From NCBI GenBank assembly GCA_963665405.2, contig CAXXUH010000004.1, forward strand, positions 682,001 through 746,000: 64,000 bases of DNA, written 5' to 3'. The position numbers and the translations under genes are program-made. Positions 8,615 through 16,993 of the stretch are shown one piece after another. Position 1 is the stretch's first letter; every line of letters begins with the position of its first letter. This DNA is from G963665405 sp963665405 (GTDB lineage: Bacteria; Chloroflexota; Dehalococcoidia; Lucifugimonadales; G963665405). A model generated the notes under the pieces. It searched no databases. It had not been told where the DNA came from and was given only the letters and a program-made list of their open reading frames with translations.

Positions 8615-8933
8615 CTGCCTCCGGGCACCGGCGCCTCCCCTTCCTGTCTGGCACACTGGCGCGACTCCCCGGAGCGTGGTCTGGAGTCGTCCGTCAGCTA
8701 TCTGGGCCGCCTCCCGCACCATGACCATCCGGTGTCCTGCGCCTCCCCCCGAATCCATCGGAACCACCCCGGCACTTTGACCTGTTGAGCCCGGAACCTC
8801 CCGAATCTCCGCGGGCTCCGCCTTCTCGGACAACCACTACGACGCCGGCCATCGCGATCGGCGGAAGTGCCAGAGCGCCTCGATCGTGCGGCAGAGGAGC
8901 AAAGTGGTATGATCTGGCCGAGGTGAGGGATTC
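8615..8933. other. Intergenic region, no feature recognised
   Basis: No convincing coding frame, RNA gene or repeat is visible. The only notable point is the upstream region of the next gene, with a weak purine-rich stretch (CGAGGTGAGGG) before its ATG. Confidence 0.5.
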
Positions 8934-9875
8934 ATGAAATTCGGAATCACGATTACGAACGCCGTGAATCCCGCCGTGACGCCAGCATCCCAGGCCGACT
9001 ACGTCACACGTCTGGCCGTTGTCGCCGAGGAGGCGGGATTCGACTCGATTTGGGTGTCGGATCGCACCGTGTTCCCAGTAGACATCGCAGAACGATACCC
9101 CGAAATGTTCGGCCCCCACCACTCGGAGCCGGATTCCCAAAATCTGCTTGAAGCGATGACGGCACTGAGCTTCGTGGCCGGATTGACCTCGAGGGTGCGA
9201 CTGGGCATGAGCGTCCTCGTACTGCCGTTCCGCCACCCTATCCTCAACGCGAAGATGGTCACGTCCCTTGACGCCCTCTCTCACGGGCGGGCCATATTCG
9301 GAGTCGGCATCGGCTGGATGAGGGAGGAGTTCGAGGCTATGGGCGCCTCCTACGCCGACCGGGCAACAGTCTCCGACGAGCACATTGAGATATTCAAGGC
9401 GGTCTGCACGCAGGAGACGCCCGAGTACCACGGCAAGCACTTCAGCCTATCCGGCAAAACTTTCTTCCCGAGGCCCGTCCAGCAGCCTCACCCACCCGTC
9501 TGGGTCGGAGGCAAAACCGATGCGGCGCTTCGAAGGACAGCCCGCCTGGGCGACTGCTGGAACGGCCTCTTCCTGACTCCGCCCGAGCTCGCCGAGAAGC
9601 GGGCCACGTTGAAGCGCCTGTGCGAAGAGAACGGACGAGATCCCGAATCGGTGGAAACGGCGCTGACGTCCAACCTCAACATGCACGAGCGCAAAGTCTC
9701 GGACAGCGGAGACCGCGTCCTACTGACCGGAAGCCTGACAGAGATAACCGACGACCTGCGGAGGTACAAAGACACTGGGCTGGACCACGTCCTCCTCTCC
9801 GTCTACGCCCGCAGCACCGACGCTACGATCGACTCCGTGCGCCGCCTGGCGGACGAGGTCGTACCCCGAGTTTGA
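8934..9875 (+). CDS. Luciferase-like (LLM class) F420/flavin-dependent oxidoreductase
   Basis: 313-residue TIM-barrel oxidoreductase. Typical elements: MKFGITITN start, AEEAGFDSIWVSDR (about 32-45), TSRVRLGMSVLVLPFRHPI (about 84-102), LDALSHGRAIFGVGIGW (about 110-126), FFPRPVQQPHPPVWVGG (about 180-196) and the Gly-rich GDCWNGLF. These match F420-dependent members such as the TIGR03619 group. The cofactor (F420 or FMN) and substrate cannot be told from sequence. It is ten bases before the CoA-transferase gene, so the two are probably co-transcribed and part of one catabolic route. Confidence 0.85.
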   Translation: MKFGITITNAVNPAVTPASQADYVTRLAVVAEEAGFDSIWVSDRTVFPVDIAERYPEMFGPHHSEPDSQNLLEAMTALSFVAGLTSRVRLGMSVLVLPFRHPILNAKMVTSLDALSHGRAIFGVGIGWMREEFEAMGASYADRATVSDEHIEIFKAVCTQETPEYHGKHFSLSGKTFFPRPVQQPHPPVWVGGKTDAALRRTARLGDCWNGLFLTPPELAEKRATLKRLCEENGRDPESVETALTSNLNMHERKVSDSGDRVLLTGSLTEITDDLRRYKDTGLDHVLLSVYARSTDATIDSVRRLADEVVPRV

Positions 9876-9885
9876 GAGGAGCACG

Positions 9886-11091
9886 GTGAGCAAGGCCCTC
9901 GAGGGCCTGCGTGTCCTCGACCTCACCCATTTCGAGGCCGGGCCCTCGTGTACCGAGTCCCTTGCCTGGATGGGCGCCGACGTCATCAAGATAGAGCGCC
10001 CCGGCACAGGGGACCCCGCCAGGCGCTCGCGCGCCGACCTTCCCGACCGGGACAGCTTCTACTTCATCATCCTGAACGCCAACAAGCGGAGCGTCACCCT
10101 GGACCTCAAAAAGGAGCAGGGGAGGACTCTGTTCCTCCGGATGGTCGAAAAGACCGACGTCGTGGCGGAGAACATGGCGCCACAAACGCTGGAGCGGCTG
10201 GGGCTGGGGTATGAGGTTCTGAGCTCGGCGAACCCGAGAATCGTGCTGGCCAGGGTGAAGGGGTTCGGCACGTACGGTCCGTACGCCGGGTACAAGAGCT
10301 TCGACTTCATCGCGCAGGCCGTAGGCGGCGCCGTCGCCTTCACAGGCTTCGCCGACGGACCGCCCGTGATGCCCGGTCCGACCATCGGAGACACCGGCGC
10401 GGGAATACACACCGCGTTCGGGATCATGGCGGCCCTGTGGCAGCGCGAAAGAACGGGCAGAGGCCAGGTGCTCGAGGTCTCGATGCAGGACGCAGTGGTC
10501 AACTTCAACCGCGTCAAGATGCGCGACTACTACGAGACAGGCAAGAACCCGGGACGAAGTGGGAGCGCCGTCCCAAGGACGGCGCCGGGTGACCTCTACA
10601 GGTGCCACCCCGGCGGCCCAGACGACTACGCCTTCGTCTACTGCCATCCGGTCCTCGAGCACCAGTGGGACGCCCTTCTGTCCATTCTGGACCGAGAGGA
10701 CCTGATCGACGACGAGGACTGGTCCAACCCCGTGTGGCGCGGAAACCACAAGGAGCAGGTGGACGCGCTGGTCGAGGAGTGGACCTCCAAACACACCAAG
10801 CGCGACGTGATGCGCATCCTGGGGGAGGGGGGTGTCCCCTCCGGCGCCGTGCTCGACGCCGAGGACATCCATGGGGATCCCCACCTGGCGGCGCGAGGGA
10901 TGATCACGACGATGCACCATCCGGAGCGCGGCAGCTTCAAGCTGCCCGGATTTCCGGTCCAGCTGGAGAGCTCGCCCGTCGAGATGAGGCCGGCGCCCCT
11001 CCTCGGACAGCACAACGCCGAGGTGTACCGGGAGCTGCTGGACCTGACCGACGACGACCTGGCTCGGCTGAAGGCCGAAGCGGTTATCTGA
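9886..11091 (+). CDS. CaiB/BaiF family (class III) CoA-transferase
   Basis: 401-residue class III CoA-transferase, moving CoA between carboxylic acids through an aspartyl-CoA thioester. Signatures: LEGLRVLDLTHFEAGP at the start, LAWMGADVIKIERPGTGD (about 26-43), NANKRSVTLDLK (about 64), GPTIGDTGAG (about 166-172) holding the expected catalytic Asp, and the C-terminal PVEMRPAPLLGQHNAEV. The GTG start at 9886 has GAGAGGAGC upstream. Coupled to the preceding oxidoreductase. Substrate unknown; formyl-CoA/oxalate- and carnitine-type enzymes are the nearest known members. Confidence 0.88.
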   Translation: MSKALEGLRVLDLTHFEAGPSCTESLAWMGADVIKIERPGTGDPARRSRADLPDRDSFYFIILNANKRSVTLDLKKEQGRTLFLRMVEKTDVVAENMAPQTLERLGLGYEVLSSANPRIVLARVKGFGTYGPYAGYKSFDFIAQAVGGAVAFTGFADGPPVMPGPTIGDTGAGIHTAFGIMAALWQRERTGRGQVLEVSMQDAVVNFNRVKMRDYYETGKNPGRSGSAVPRTAPGDLYRCHPGGPDDYAFVYCHPVLEHQWDALLSILDREDLIDDEDWSNPVWRGNHKEQVDALVEEWTSKHTKRDVMRILGEGGVPSGAVLDAEDIHGDPHLAARGMITTMHHPERGSFKLPGFPVQLESSPVEMRPAPLLGQHNAEVYRELLDLTDDDLARLKAEAVI

Positions 11092-11397
11092 TTGACGCCG
11101 GGGTCGTAGTTCGCAGGCGAAGACCCCCTCCTCAATCCTCCCCCGCCGGGGGAGGAGGTGGGTAAATCGCTGACGCCAGAGCACGCCTGATCCTACGCGC
11201 AGACGCCCAGAGCAAGCTCATCCCCTCCACGAGGGAGGGGACGGGGCCGTGGGTCCAACAGGCTCCGAGTAATCAATAGCGCTCCGTAAGAAAGGTTCGT
11301 AATCCCTTTCCACCGCGGGGGAAGGTTAGGAAGGGGGGCCATGACCCTCCCCTCGCTCATCCCCGTCTGACGAAGAGGCGATAGTTTGGAGGCTGAG
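11092..11397. other. Intergenic region with G/C-rich hairpins
   Basis: Contains several purine/pyrimidine inverted repeats, such as CCTCCTCAATCCTCCCCC followed by GGGGGAGGAGG (about 11127-11160), and a CCCCTCC/GGAGGGG pair near 11221-11240. They may act as terminators or degenerate dispersed repeats; there is no T-run. No coding sequence. Confidence 0.45.
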
Positions 11398-12354
11398 ATG
11401 ACCGAACGCCGGATCGGCGTGGCCGCCATGGGCGGCGACTCGACAACTGTACTGGATCGAATCCTGGCTCTCGAGCAGCGAGGAATTCCCGCCGCGTGGC
11501 TGACGACCGGCGGGGCCGGGCTGGACGCGCTGACGGTGCTCGCCGCCGCGGCCGCCCAGACGCGGAGCATACTTTTGGGCACGTGTATCGTCCCGACCTT
11601 CCCACGGCATCCCGTCGTTACCGCCCAGCAGGTACAGGTGATATCCGCCCTCGCGCCCGGTCGCTCCCGGCTGGGCCTGGGCCCGAGCCACAGGCCGACC
11701 ATGGAGAAGATTTTCGGCGTCGACTTCAAGGAGCCGCTGACGAACCTGCGGGAGTACGTCCACATCGTCAAGACGCTGCTGCGGAAGGGGGCGGTCGACT
11801 TCGACGGCCGGCATTACCGGGCCCATGCGCGTATCGACCAGCCGGTCGCCGACGTTCCGATAATGGCCTCGGCCCTGAGGCGTGCGTCCTACGAGTTCTG
11901 TGGCGCCGAGACCGATGGCGCCATAAGCTGGGTCTGCCCCTATCCGTATCTCCGGGACGTCGCCCTGCCCGCGATGAGGAAGGGCGCCGACCAGGCGGGG
12001 CGGCCGGCCCCTCCGCTGATCGCCCACGTGCCGGTGTGCGTCGACGAGGACCGCGGCCGGGTCCGTGCCGCTGCCCGGAGCGACCTGAGCATCTATCCGC
12101 GGCTTCCGTTCTACGCCAGGATGTTTGCGGAGGCGGGCTTCCCCGAGGCCGAAGCCACACACGAGTGGAGTGATGGTATGGTAGACGCCGTAGTAGCCTC
12201 GGGCGACGAAGCGGAGGTCGCGTCGACGCTGCGGGAGCTTTTCGACTGGGGCGTCGGCGAGATCATCGCCCACGTAATAACCGTCGGGGAGGATCGGACG
12301 GCGTCCCGCGAGCGGACGCTCAGGCTGCTCGCGGACACGTACGCGAAGCTGTAA
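11398..12354 (+). CDS. Luciferase-like (LLM class) flavin-dependent oxidoreductase, second copy
   Basis: 318-residue protein of the luciferase-like superfamily, distantly related to the gene at 8934. Recognisable parts are RGIPAAWLTTGGAGLDALTVLAAAAAQT (helix then barrel strand; read as two short motifs RGIPAAWLTT and GLDALTVLA), GTCIVPTFPRHPVVTAQQ (about 66-83), LGLGPSHRP (about 98), NLREYVHIVKTLL (about 118) and the C-terminal LFDWGVGEI...VGED. ATG 11398 is chosen because GGAGGCTGAG precedes it; the TTG four codons earlier overlaps that site. Cofactor and substrate unknown. Probably part of the same catabolic block as its neighbours. Confidence 0.78.
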   Translation: MTERRIGVAAMGGDSTTVLDRILALEQRGIPAAWLTTGGAGLDALTVLAAAAAQTRSILLGTCIVPTFPRHPVVTAQQVQVISALAPGRSRLGLGPSHRPTMEKIFGVDFKEPLTNLREYVHIVKTLLRKGAVDFDGRHYRAHARIDQPVADVPIMASALRRASYEFCGAETDGAISWVCPYPYLRDVALPAMRKGADQAGRPAPPLIAHVPVCVDEDRGRVRAAARSDLSIYPRLPFYARMFAEAGFPEAEATHEWSDGMVDAVVASGDEAEVASTLRELFDWGVGEIIAHVITVGEDRTASRERTLRLLADTYAKL

Positions 12355-12410
12355 TCGCAAGGCGATGTGGCGGCGGGCCCGTCCGAAACGGTCGGCCTTT
12401 AGGCGAAAGC

Positions 12411-12716
12411 GTGGCGTGGGGAGTACAGAGGGGCTGTGCCCCTATGCCGGGGGTCTGAGAGCCTGCCCTGAGCCTGTCGAAGGGGTGTCCCACAGAGACC
12501 TTTCCCCCTTTCTCGGGGGCGGGGTTCTCCCCTGGCGGGAGGCACACGAGGCCCCGTTAGGCGTATGCCAACATAGCCGGGGGACTGAGGACTCGGCATC
12601 TGTGCCTGACCGGATAACCGGGGTGTGCAGAGGGGCGGAGCCCCTATCCCGGGAGTCTGAGGGTGCCCCTCAGAAACTGATTTCCCCCTTTCAAAGAGGG
12701 ATGGGGCCAGACTCGG
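12411..12716. repeat. Dispersed hairpin repeats in reverse orientation (two part-copies)
   Basis: Two reverse-oriented copies of the repeat family. About 12415-12520 (AGAGGGGCTGTGCCCCTATG, then GGTCTGAGAGCCTGCCC, GAAGGGGTGTCCC, CCCCCTTT) and about 12621-12716 (GTGTGCAGAGGGGCGGAGCC, GAGTCTGAGGGTGCCCCTCAG, CCCCCTTT). They fill the gap between the oxidoreductase and the amidohydrolase. No coding sequence seen. Confidence 0.65.
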
Positions 12717-12798
12717 TGTCTTGAGCTTCGTGTCTTTAGTTTTCGAAGCCGGGAAGGTGCCTGATGTCGATCTGGTCGATGTCCAAGGGAGGACCATC

Positions 12799-14415
12799 GT
12801 GGACCTGGTAATGCTCGGGGGAAACGTTCTGACCATGGACGGCCGGAACGGCCGGGCCGAGGCGGTGGCAGTTCAGGGCGGGAAGATAACGGCGGTCGGC
12901 TCGAGCGCCGAGGTGTCCCAGATGGCCGGCGAGCGGACGAGGGTCGTCCACCTGGCCGGCAGGACCGTCGTGCCCGGCTTCCTGGACCCGCACAACCACT
13001 TCAGCATGACTACCTTCGAGCCGGTTTCGGTCGACTGCCGGATGCCGCCGCTGGAGACGGTGAAGAGCGTCCTCGACGCCATCGCGGCCACCGCGAAGGA
13101 CACCCTGAGAGGCCAGTGGATATGGGGCCTGGGGTACAACTCGATTAACCGTGGCGAGCACCGCCGGCTGACCCGTTGGGAGCTGGACGAGGCGGCGCCC
13201 GACAATCCTGTCTGCATCATGGACTTCTCGTACCACTCCTGCTACGCCAACTCGGTGGCCCTCAAGCTGGCGGGCGTCGACCGTGACACGCCGGACCCGC
13301 ACCGGGGCTGGATTCTGAGGGACGACAAGGGAGAGCCCAACGGGACCCTCTGGGAAAGGGCGATGGACCTGGTGCACCGTCTGTCGATCAGGGCGCACGT
13401 CGACCACTACGGCGAGGACGGCATCGCCGACCTGGTGTACCGAAACGCGATGAGGCACCTTTCGCACGGGATCACCAGTATCGGGGATGCGGTGGTGATG
13501 CCCGAGAGCGCCGAGATGTACCGCATGGCGGACAAGCAGAAGAAGCTCCCCATCATGGTGCACCAGATGCGCGGCGGCGACGGCTTCTTCTCTCCGCCCG
13601 AGAAGGCATCCCAGGGCGGATTCCCGGACGACAACGTGTCCGACCGTCTCCGCGGCAACATCATGAAGCTCTTCATGGATCCTGTGTTTCCGGCCTGGGG
13701 CATGGTCAAACACTATGCGCACGGCCACCAGGAGCGCATGGGCGTCGTTTACTACACTCAGGAAGAGGTGGATGCGCTCGTCCTGGCCGCCGCCGGACGC
13801 GGCATCCAGGTAGCCATCCACTGCATCGGCAACTGGGCGATCGAACAGGGGCTCAACACCTTCGAGAGAGCGATGAGGGAGAACCCGGCGTCGGAGCTCA
13901 GGTTCCGGATAGAGCACTTCTCGATCCCTACACTGGAACAGATCTCGCGAGCGGCCTCCCTGGGTGTGATCGTCTCCCACCAGCCTGCGTTCCTGTACAC
14001 GATCGGGGAGCATCTACACGGGTCGGCAGACTACATGGGGATCGACGCGCCCGACTTCCCGATACGGACGATGCTGGAGGCGGGAGTGCCCCTGGCAGCC
14101 GGGTCGGATTTTCCATGTGCCCCGGTCTCGCCCCTGTTGGGTCTCTATGCGATGGTTAGCAGGACCAAGGAGGTCGACGGCGTCAAGCTGGCTCCTGATG
14201 AGGCCATAGTCCCGATGGACGGCCTGAAGATGTACACGATGGGCTCGGCCTTCGCGATGTTCCGGGACCACGAGGTCGGCTCCATCGAGACGGGGAAACG
14301 TGCGGACATGGTGGTGCTCAGCCACGATCCGACCGTGGTGGCCAAGGAGTTCATCCGGGAGATCGTCGTCCAGCAGACCTACGTTGACGGGGAGCTGCTC
14401 TTCGAGCGGATCTAG
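12799..14415 (+). CDS. Metal-dependent amidohydrolase, YtcJ type
   Basis: 538-residue amidohydrolase-3/YtcJ-like enzyme. Visible features: VMLGGNVLTMDGRN start, VVPGFLDPHNHFSM (about 58-71) with the metal-binding HxH-like PHNHF, GHERMG... (about 305), IAIHCIGNWAIEQGLNTFE-type strand with His (AIHCIGNWAIE), FRIEHFSIPTLEQI (about 370) and the C-terminal IETGKRADMVVLSHDP. The GTG start at 12799 fits best: GGGAGG lies six bases upstream and the protein then begins as family members do. A longer frame back to 12721 is unsupported. Hydrolyses a C-N bond of unknown substrate. Confidence 0.82.
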   Translation: MDLVMLGGNVLTMDGRNGRAEAVAVQGGKITAVGSSAEVSQMAGERTRVVHLAGRTVVPGFLDPHNHFSMTTFEPVSVDCRMPPLETVKSVLDAIAATAKDTLRGQWIWGLGYNSINRGEHRRLTRWELDEAAPDNPVCIMDFSYHSCYANSVALKLAGVDRDTPDPHRGWILRDDKGEPNGTLWERAMDLVHRLSIRAHVDHYGEDGIADLVYRNAMRHLSHGITSIGDAVVMPESAEMYRMADKQKKLPIMVHQMRGGDGFFSPPEKASQGGFPDDNVSDRLRGNIMKLFMDPVFPAWGMVKHYAHGHQERMGVVYYTQEEVDALVLAAAGRGIQVAIHCIGNWAIEQGLNTFERAMRENPASELRFRIEHFSIPTLEQISRAASLGVIVSHQPAFLYTIGEHLHGSADYMGIDAPDFPIRTMLEAGVPLAAGSDFPCAPVSPLLGLYAMVSRTKEVDGVKLAPDEAIVPMDGLKMYTMGSAFAMFRDHEVGSIETGKRADMVVLSHDPTVVAKEFIREIVVQQTYVDGELLFERI

Positions 14416-14433
14416 CGATCGCGGGGCAAGAAT

Positions 14434-14557
14434 GTCATCCTGAGCCCGCAGGCGAAGAATCTGGGGCGGCGGGTACTGAACCGGAGTCTCTGACGGTGGA
14501 CGGGATAGGCAGCCCATCCCCAGATCCTTCGTTCGTCCGCGGACGACTCAGGATGAC
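14434..14557. repeat. Imperfect inverted repeat (GTCATCCTGAG type)
   Basis: The left arm begins GTCATCCTGAGCCCGCAGGC and continues through GAAGAATCTGGGG. The right arm, read on the other strand, begins GTCATCCTGAGTCGTCCGCG and continues through GAAGGATCTGGGG. The pair forms a foldback of about 124 bases in the gap before the threonine aldolase-like gene, like a small non-autonomous repeat. Confidence 0.7.
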
Positions 14558-14568
14558 AAGAGGGAGGC

Positions 14569-15726
14569 ATGACGAGTACACGAACGGAGTCACCCGGCTC
14601 TCCCAGGACCGCGGACTCGCTGCCTCTGGCGCCCCAGTCACCGGACGCGGTCGTCTTCAGGCTCGATGGAGAGCCCCGCTCGCCCGAGGCGATGATCGGG
14701 CTGATCCAGCGGTACCAGGCCGAGTACGGCTACGAGGTCGACGACTTTTCGAGGGGCGGGACGGTCGAGAAGCTCGAAAGGCGTTTCGCGGAGGTGCTTG
14801 GGAAGGAATCCGCGATCTTCATGCCCACCGGCACCCTGGCGAACCACCTGGCGATCCGGAGGCACTGCGGCACGCGCCCGAGGGCGATCGTACAGGAGCA
14901 GAGCCACCTGTACAACGACACCGGAGATTCGGTCGCTCAGCTCAGCGGCATCAACCTGGTTCCACTGGGGACCGGCCGTCCCGGCTTTACGCTCGCCGAG
15001 CTGGAGGAGGTTCTTCAGCGCTCGGAGACCGGACGAGTGGCGAACGCGGTCGGGGTCATGATGATCGAGTCGCCCGTCCGGCGCCATGCGGGGCAGGTCG
15101 TCCCCTACGACGACATGAAGGCGATGACGAGTCTGTGCCGGGAGCGCGGCGTGCCGACCCACCTGGACGGCGCCCGGCTCTTCATGATGTCAGCGGCCAC
15201 CGGCATCGGGCCCGCCGAGTATTCCGCACTGTTCGACACTGTCTACGTCTCGCTCTACAAGTACCTCGGCGCCCCATTCGGAGCCATCCTGGCGGGCTCG
15301 GCGGAGTTCGCGGACGGCCTCTACCACGACAGGAGGATGTTCGGGTCGGGATTGCAGTCGTCGGCGCTCGTCGCCGGGATGGCGCTCATGGGACTCGATG
15401 GGTTCGAGGAGCGCTTCGCGGCCGCGATGGCCAGGACCCAAGACCTGTTCTCCAAGCTGAACGCGCTCCCCGGCCTTGCGGTCGAGCCGTTCGATCACGG
15501 GTCGAACATCTTTCCGATGCGTCTCGCGCCTGACATCGACCCGGACCGCCTCGCGGCTGAGCTTGCTGAGCGATCTGTGTTCATCTACCCGCGGACCGAG
15601 CAGTACGAGGGGCGGACCCTTCTGCACGTGAACACGTCGATCTTGCGGCAGCCCAACGACCGCGTTTTCAGAGCCTTCGAAGAGGCGCTGCAACGCGCCG
15701 GCGAGCACGCCAAAGTCAGTGACTAG
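14569..15726 (+). CDS. Threonine aldolase / beta-eliminating lyase family PLP enzyme
   Basis: 385-residue fold-type I PLP enzyme. Landmarks: RGGTVEKLERRFAEVLGKES (about 62-81), FMPTGTLANHLAIR (about 85-98), EQSHLYNDTG (about 112), HLDGARLFMMSAATG (about 195-209; Asp binds the PLP nitrogen) and SLYKYLGAPFGAILAG (about 226-241), whose Lys should form the Schiff base. This is the low-specificity L-threonine aldolase family, cleaving beta-hydroxy amino acids to glycine and an aldehyde. The start has GGGAGG three bases upstream of ATG. The next amidohydrolase starts 15 bases downstream, so they are likely co-transcribed. Confidence 0.83.
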   Translation: MTSTRTESPGSPRTADSLPLAPQSPDAVVFRLDGEPRSPEAMIGLIQRYQAEYGYEVDDFSRGGTVEKLERRFAEVLGKESAIFMPTGTLANHLAIRRHCGTRPRAIVQEQSHLYNDTGDSVAQLSGINLVPLGTGRPGFTLAELEEVLQRSETGRVANAVGVMMIESPVRRHAGQVVPYDDMKAMTSLCRERGVPTHLDGARLFMMSAATGIGPAEYSALFDTVYVSLYKYLGAPFGAILAGSAEFADGLYHDRRMFGSGLQSSALVAGMALMGLDGFEERFAAAMARTQDLFSKLNALPGLAVEPFDHGSNIFPMRLAPDIDPDRLAAELAERSVFIYPRTEQYEGRTLLHVNTSILRQPNDRVFRAFEEALQRAGEHAKVSD

Positions 15727-15741
15727 GGAGTCCAATATCTT

Positions 15742-16983
15742 ATGACCGAGACCGTATACCACGGCGCCACGCTCATCGACGGGACCGGGGCCGATCCCAG
15801 GCCGAACGCCAGCGTCCTGGTGGAGGGCGGCGTCATCCGCAGGATCGGGACGGCCGAGTCCATCGGCCGATCGCCTGAGGGACGGGTGATCGACCTGGAC
15901 GGCCTCACACTCATGCCGGGGTTGACCGACGCCCACGTCCACTTCGGGGCTCTCGGAGTGAACTCCCTCTCGGACCGCACCCCCGACGACAACCTGACGA
16001 CCTACGTCCTGGGCGTGGTCGAGAACATGCGGACGGCGCTGCAGGAGGGTTTTACAACCGTTCGCGACGCCGGGGGGCTGGATCCCGCCTTCGCCCGAGC
16101 GGTGGATGACGGGCTGATCGAGGGACCGGAGATACTGCCGTCCGGCTCGGTTCTCTCTCAGACCGGCGGCCACGGCGACGCCCGTAACCGGTACGACGAC
16201 GAACCACTGAGGTCGATACCCGGGGTCCTCGCTCGAGCCGCCCTGTGCGACGGCGTCGACGCGGTCCGCGCGGCCGCCCGGCAACAGCTCCGGCTAGGCG
16301 CCACCCAGGTCAAGCTCATGGCCTCGGGCGGAGTGATGTCGCCTACCGACGAGCTGGAGAGCGTGCAGTTCACGGTTGAGGAGATGGCTGCGGCAACCCA
16401 CGAGGCCGAGGCCGCCGGGAAGTACACGATGGCCCACTGTCACACCTCTCCCGCCATGAACAATGCCCTGGCGGCCGGGGTACGCTCCCTCGAGCACGGC
16501 AGCATGCTGGACGAGGCGACCGCGGCCCGCATCGCGGACGCCGGCGCCTACATGGTCGCGACGCTGGCCATACTGGACGTCCTAGCCGAGACCCTGGACC
16601 CCGAAACGTCCGGACACGGATACATGAAGCTGGAGCTGATACGGACCGAGATGCCGGCGAGCGTCAGGCTGGCCGTCCGCTCCGGCGTGACCATCGGGTC
16701 CGGGTCGGACCTGTTGGGCTCGCGGCAGGCCAGACGCGGCGCGGAGCTCGCCGCCAAGGCCCCGATAATGGGTCCGATGGAGGCCATCGTCAGCGCGACC
16801 CGGACGAACTCCCGGCTCTTCAGGCTCGAGGACCGGATCGGCACGGTCCAGGAGGGCAAGCAGGCGGACCTCATCGCCGTCGCCGGAGATCCGCTTTCGG
16901 ACATGAGCCTACTCGCCGACGGCAGCAACGTCCGGATGGTGGTCAAGGCGGGGCGGATCGTCAAGGACACCCTGTCGGGCTGA
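15742..16983 (+). CDS. Metal-dependent amidohydrolase (imidazolonepropionase/prolidase-like)
   Basis: 413-residue amidohydrolase. The metal HxH is in GLTDAHVHFGAL (about 56-67). QVKLMASGGVMSP (about 190-202) carries the Lys that is usually carbamylated, AHCHTSPAMNNALAAG (about 231) and LEHGSMLDE (about 250) provide further His ligands, and GSGSDLLGSRQ (about 313) the last Asp. The C-terminus (IGTVQEGKQADLIAVAGDPL) is typical of the family. Related proteins hydrolyse prolyl dipeptides or cyclic amides; the substrate here is unknown. It closely follows the threonine aldolase-like gene. Confidence 0.83.
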   Translation: MTETVYHGATLIDGTGADPRPNASVLVEGGVIRRIGTAESIGRSPEGRVIDLDGLTLMPGLTDAHVHFGALGVNSLSDRTPDDNLTTYVLGVVENMRTALQEGFTTVRDAGGLDPAFARAVDDGLIEGPEILPSGSVLSQTGGHGDARNRYDDEPLRSIPGVLARAALCDGVDAVRAAARQQLRLGATQVKLMASGGVMSPTDELESVQFTVEEMAAATHEAEAAGKYTMAHCHTSPAMNNALAAGVRSLEHGSMLDEATAARIADAGAYMVATLAILDVLAETLDPETSGHGYMKLELIRTEMPASVRLAVRSGVTIGSGSDLLGSRQARRGAELAAKAPIMGPMEAIVSATRTNSRLFRLEDRIGTVQEGKQADLIAVAGDPLSDMSLLADGSNVRMVVKAGRIVKDTLSG

Positions 16984-16993
16984 GGGCGCGGGA

